DNA of 64,000 bases, taken from contig JASCOD010000001.1 of assembly GCA_029959615.1 (NCBI GenBank), positions 930,001 to 994,000 on the forward strand, read 5' to 3'. Every line of letters starts with the position of its first letter. Within the stretch, counting starts at the first letter, position 1. This document shows positions 62,595 through 64,000 of this stretch, in pieces. The DNA is from Flavobacteriaceae bacterium PS02338. Lineage in GTDB: Bacteria; Bacteroidota; Bacteroidia; Sphingobacteriales; Sphingobacteriaceae. The notes below the pieces were generated by a model. The model saw only the letters and a program-made list of their open reading frames with translations. It had not been told where the DNA came from and ran no database searches. Both the position numbers and the translations under genes were made by a program.

Positions 62595-64000
62595 ATGTTC
62601 AAAAAAATAACGCTTTTAAGCGTATTGGCTGTGCTATGCCTTTACTTTACGGTACTGGCACAACAGCGAATAACCATAACAGGCAACATTGTAAACGCAG
62701 ATGGGCAACCCATCTCTGGTGCCACCATTGCCACCAAAGATAAAACCAGCACTGCCCAAAGTGATAAAGACGGCAATTTCAGATTGCCCAATGTAGCCAT
62801 TAGAAGCGGCATTGTGATAACCAATATTGGTTACGTTACCAAAGAAATAATTACTGATAGGATTGCACTGGGCAAAATTGTACTGGAAGCCGTCCAGCAG
62901 AATTTGCAAGAAGTAGAAATTGTAAATACCGGTTACCAAGCCCTGCCAAAGGAAAGGGCTACGGGTAGTTTTGAGGTAGTTGGCCACAAACTGATTGAAA
63001 GGTCACAGTCCTTTAATATACTAGAACGCCTAAACGCCATAGCGAGTGGTCTTCTTGTAAATAGCGGTCTGCCTACACAAGGAGGAGCAAACAATGCCAA
63101 GATTGCCATACACGGTAGGAGTACAATTTTTGCTAATGCAGAGCCGCTGATTATTTTAGATGGTATGCCGTATGAAGGGAATATCAACCAAATTAACCCG
63201 GCAGATATAGAAAATATTACTTTACTGAAAGATGCAGCAGCCGCTTCGATTTGGGGTACAAGGGCTAGTAACGGTGTAATTGTACTCGTTAGTAAGGGCG
63301 GAAAATATAACAATAAGCGGGAGATAGGATATATGAGTAGCTATAACATAACAGCTAAGCCAGATCTGTATTATAATAAAGGTATGGATGCGGATGCATA
63401 TATAGACTTGGAACAGTTTCTCTTTGACAGGGGATTCTATACTTCGGCAATAAATAGTGGCTACCGAGCCATAAGCCCTGCTGTAGAAATATTTAACGAT
63501 TTAAAGAACGGGCAGATTAGTTCAGTTACAGCTGCAGATAAAATAGCAGAGCTAAAACAGCATGATATAAACTCACAACTTGAGGATTATTTATACAGGA
63601 GAAAAGAGCAACAGCAGCATCATTTGAATATTTCTGGTGGATCTGCACAACTTAATTATTATCTATCTGGTACGCTTCAAAAAAGTATTGACAATTTAGT
63701 AACCGATAGTTACAAAAGGACATCGCTAACCAATAAGAACAACTACTTGTTGACTAAGGGACTAAATCTGAGTACAGACCTTAATTTCTCATCGGCCGAA
63801 ACACGCCATAAAACAGATGTCTATATCCCGTTTACGCCCTATGATCAAATCGCCGATGAGCAGGGTAGGCCACTGGTAGTGACCACTGCCGCTACATTTA
63901 GGCCGACCTATACGGATACAGCTGGAGGGGGATATCTGCTCGATTGGAAATATAAACCTTTGGGAGAATTTACGTCAAATGCGAAAATTAAAGAGAAACA
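62595..64000 (+). CDS. SusC/RagA-family TonB-linked receptor 4 (3' end outside window)
   Basis: 468 codons up to the right edge with no stop. Signal peptide ending at YFTVLAQQ, CarboxypepD-like domain (ITGNIVNADGQPISGATIAT), then NTGYQALPKERATGSFEVV, and plug with LLKDAAAASIWGTRASNGVI. The ALPKERATGSF stretch and SIWGTR spelling mark a different SusC subgroup from the three others here. Downstream partners lie outside the window. Confidence 0.93.
   Translation, partial: MFKKITLLSVLAVLCLYFTVLAQQRITITGNIVNADGQPISGATIATKDKTSTAQSDKDGNFRLPNVAIRSGIVITNIGYVTKEIITDRIALGKIVLEAVQQNLQEVEIVNTGYQALPKERATGSFEVVGHKLIERSQSFNILERLNAIASGLLVNSGLPTQGGANNAKIAIHGRSTIFANAEPLIILDGMPYEGNINQINPADIENITLLKDAAAASIWGTRASNGVIVLVSKGGKYNNKREIGYMSSYNITAKPDLYYNKGMDADAYIDLEQFLFDRGFYTSAINSGYRAISPAVEIFNDLKNGQISSVTAADKIAELKQHDINSQLEDYLYRRKEQQQHHLNISGGSAQLNYYLSGTLQKSIDNLVTDSYKRTSLTNKNNYLLTKGLNLSTDLNFSSAETRHKTDVYIPFTPYDQIADEQGRPLVVTTAATFRPTYTDTAGGGYLLDWKYKPLGEFTSNAKIKEK

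Overview
The window reads as chromosome of a Bacteroidota bacterium of the Pedobacter/Sphingobacteriaceae type. The grounds are four SusC/SusD-class TonB outer-membrane loci, a FecI/FecR regulator pair, promoters of the TTG-N19-TAnnTTTG kind, an arginine gene order with the acetyl/succinyl-type transcarbamylase, a NagB fused to a PIG-L domain, and many dispersed palindromes. Genus is an inference; nothing was compared with a database.

Region 1 (1-12.6 kb) is an arginine operon on the plus strand: GNAT acyltransferase (cut by the left edge), argG, argC, argD, argF', argB, proC, argE, a second GNAT and argH. It covers blocked-glutamate synthesis through argininosuccinate lyase. Its intergenic gaps are full of foreign cassettes: two four-helix-bundle genes, a 75-codon ORF plus HNH nuclease, a frameshifted GIY-YIG nuclease, and many copies of two REP-like palindrome families. 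A third palindrome type is inserted in frame inside argC.

Region 2 (12.6-25.6 kb) holds secreted and envelope genes: an EEP phosphodiesterase, a Gfo/Idh/MocA oxidoreductase, a GT87-type membrane protein, a coiled-coil membrane protein, a GHL10 hydrolase, an M16 peptidase, then nagX-like and nagB-PIG-L. Region 3 (26-38.6 kb) has anmK, two SusC/SusD pairs separated by a DeoR-type repressor, and a DUF4397 lipoprotein. With nagB and nagX next door this suggests amino-sugar uptake and recycling. Region 4 (38.6-47.9 kb) is housekeeping: a CsbD-like protein, an S41 peptidase, ferredoxin plus its reductase, a prolyl oligopeptidase, lpxH and prfA.

Region 5 (48-64 kb) begins at tRNA-Asp and looks acquired. 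A tyrosine integrase and a large DNA-binding protein/Doc toxin pair lie between two imperfect direct repeats of about 240 bp that start at the tRNA 3' end. Next comes an ECF sigma/FecR/SusC/SusD/S9-peptidase operon, probably for peptide capture. The window ends with an HTH regulator divergent from a SusC gene cut by the right edge.

The most unusual item is the 490 bp between that HTH gene and SusC (62.1-62.6 kb). It can form two mutually exclusive sets of perfect helices, followed by a 21-codon ORF, then an antiterminator/terminator pair, then SusC. It looks like a riboswitch- or attenuator-like leader that I cannot assign to any known class.
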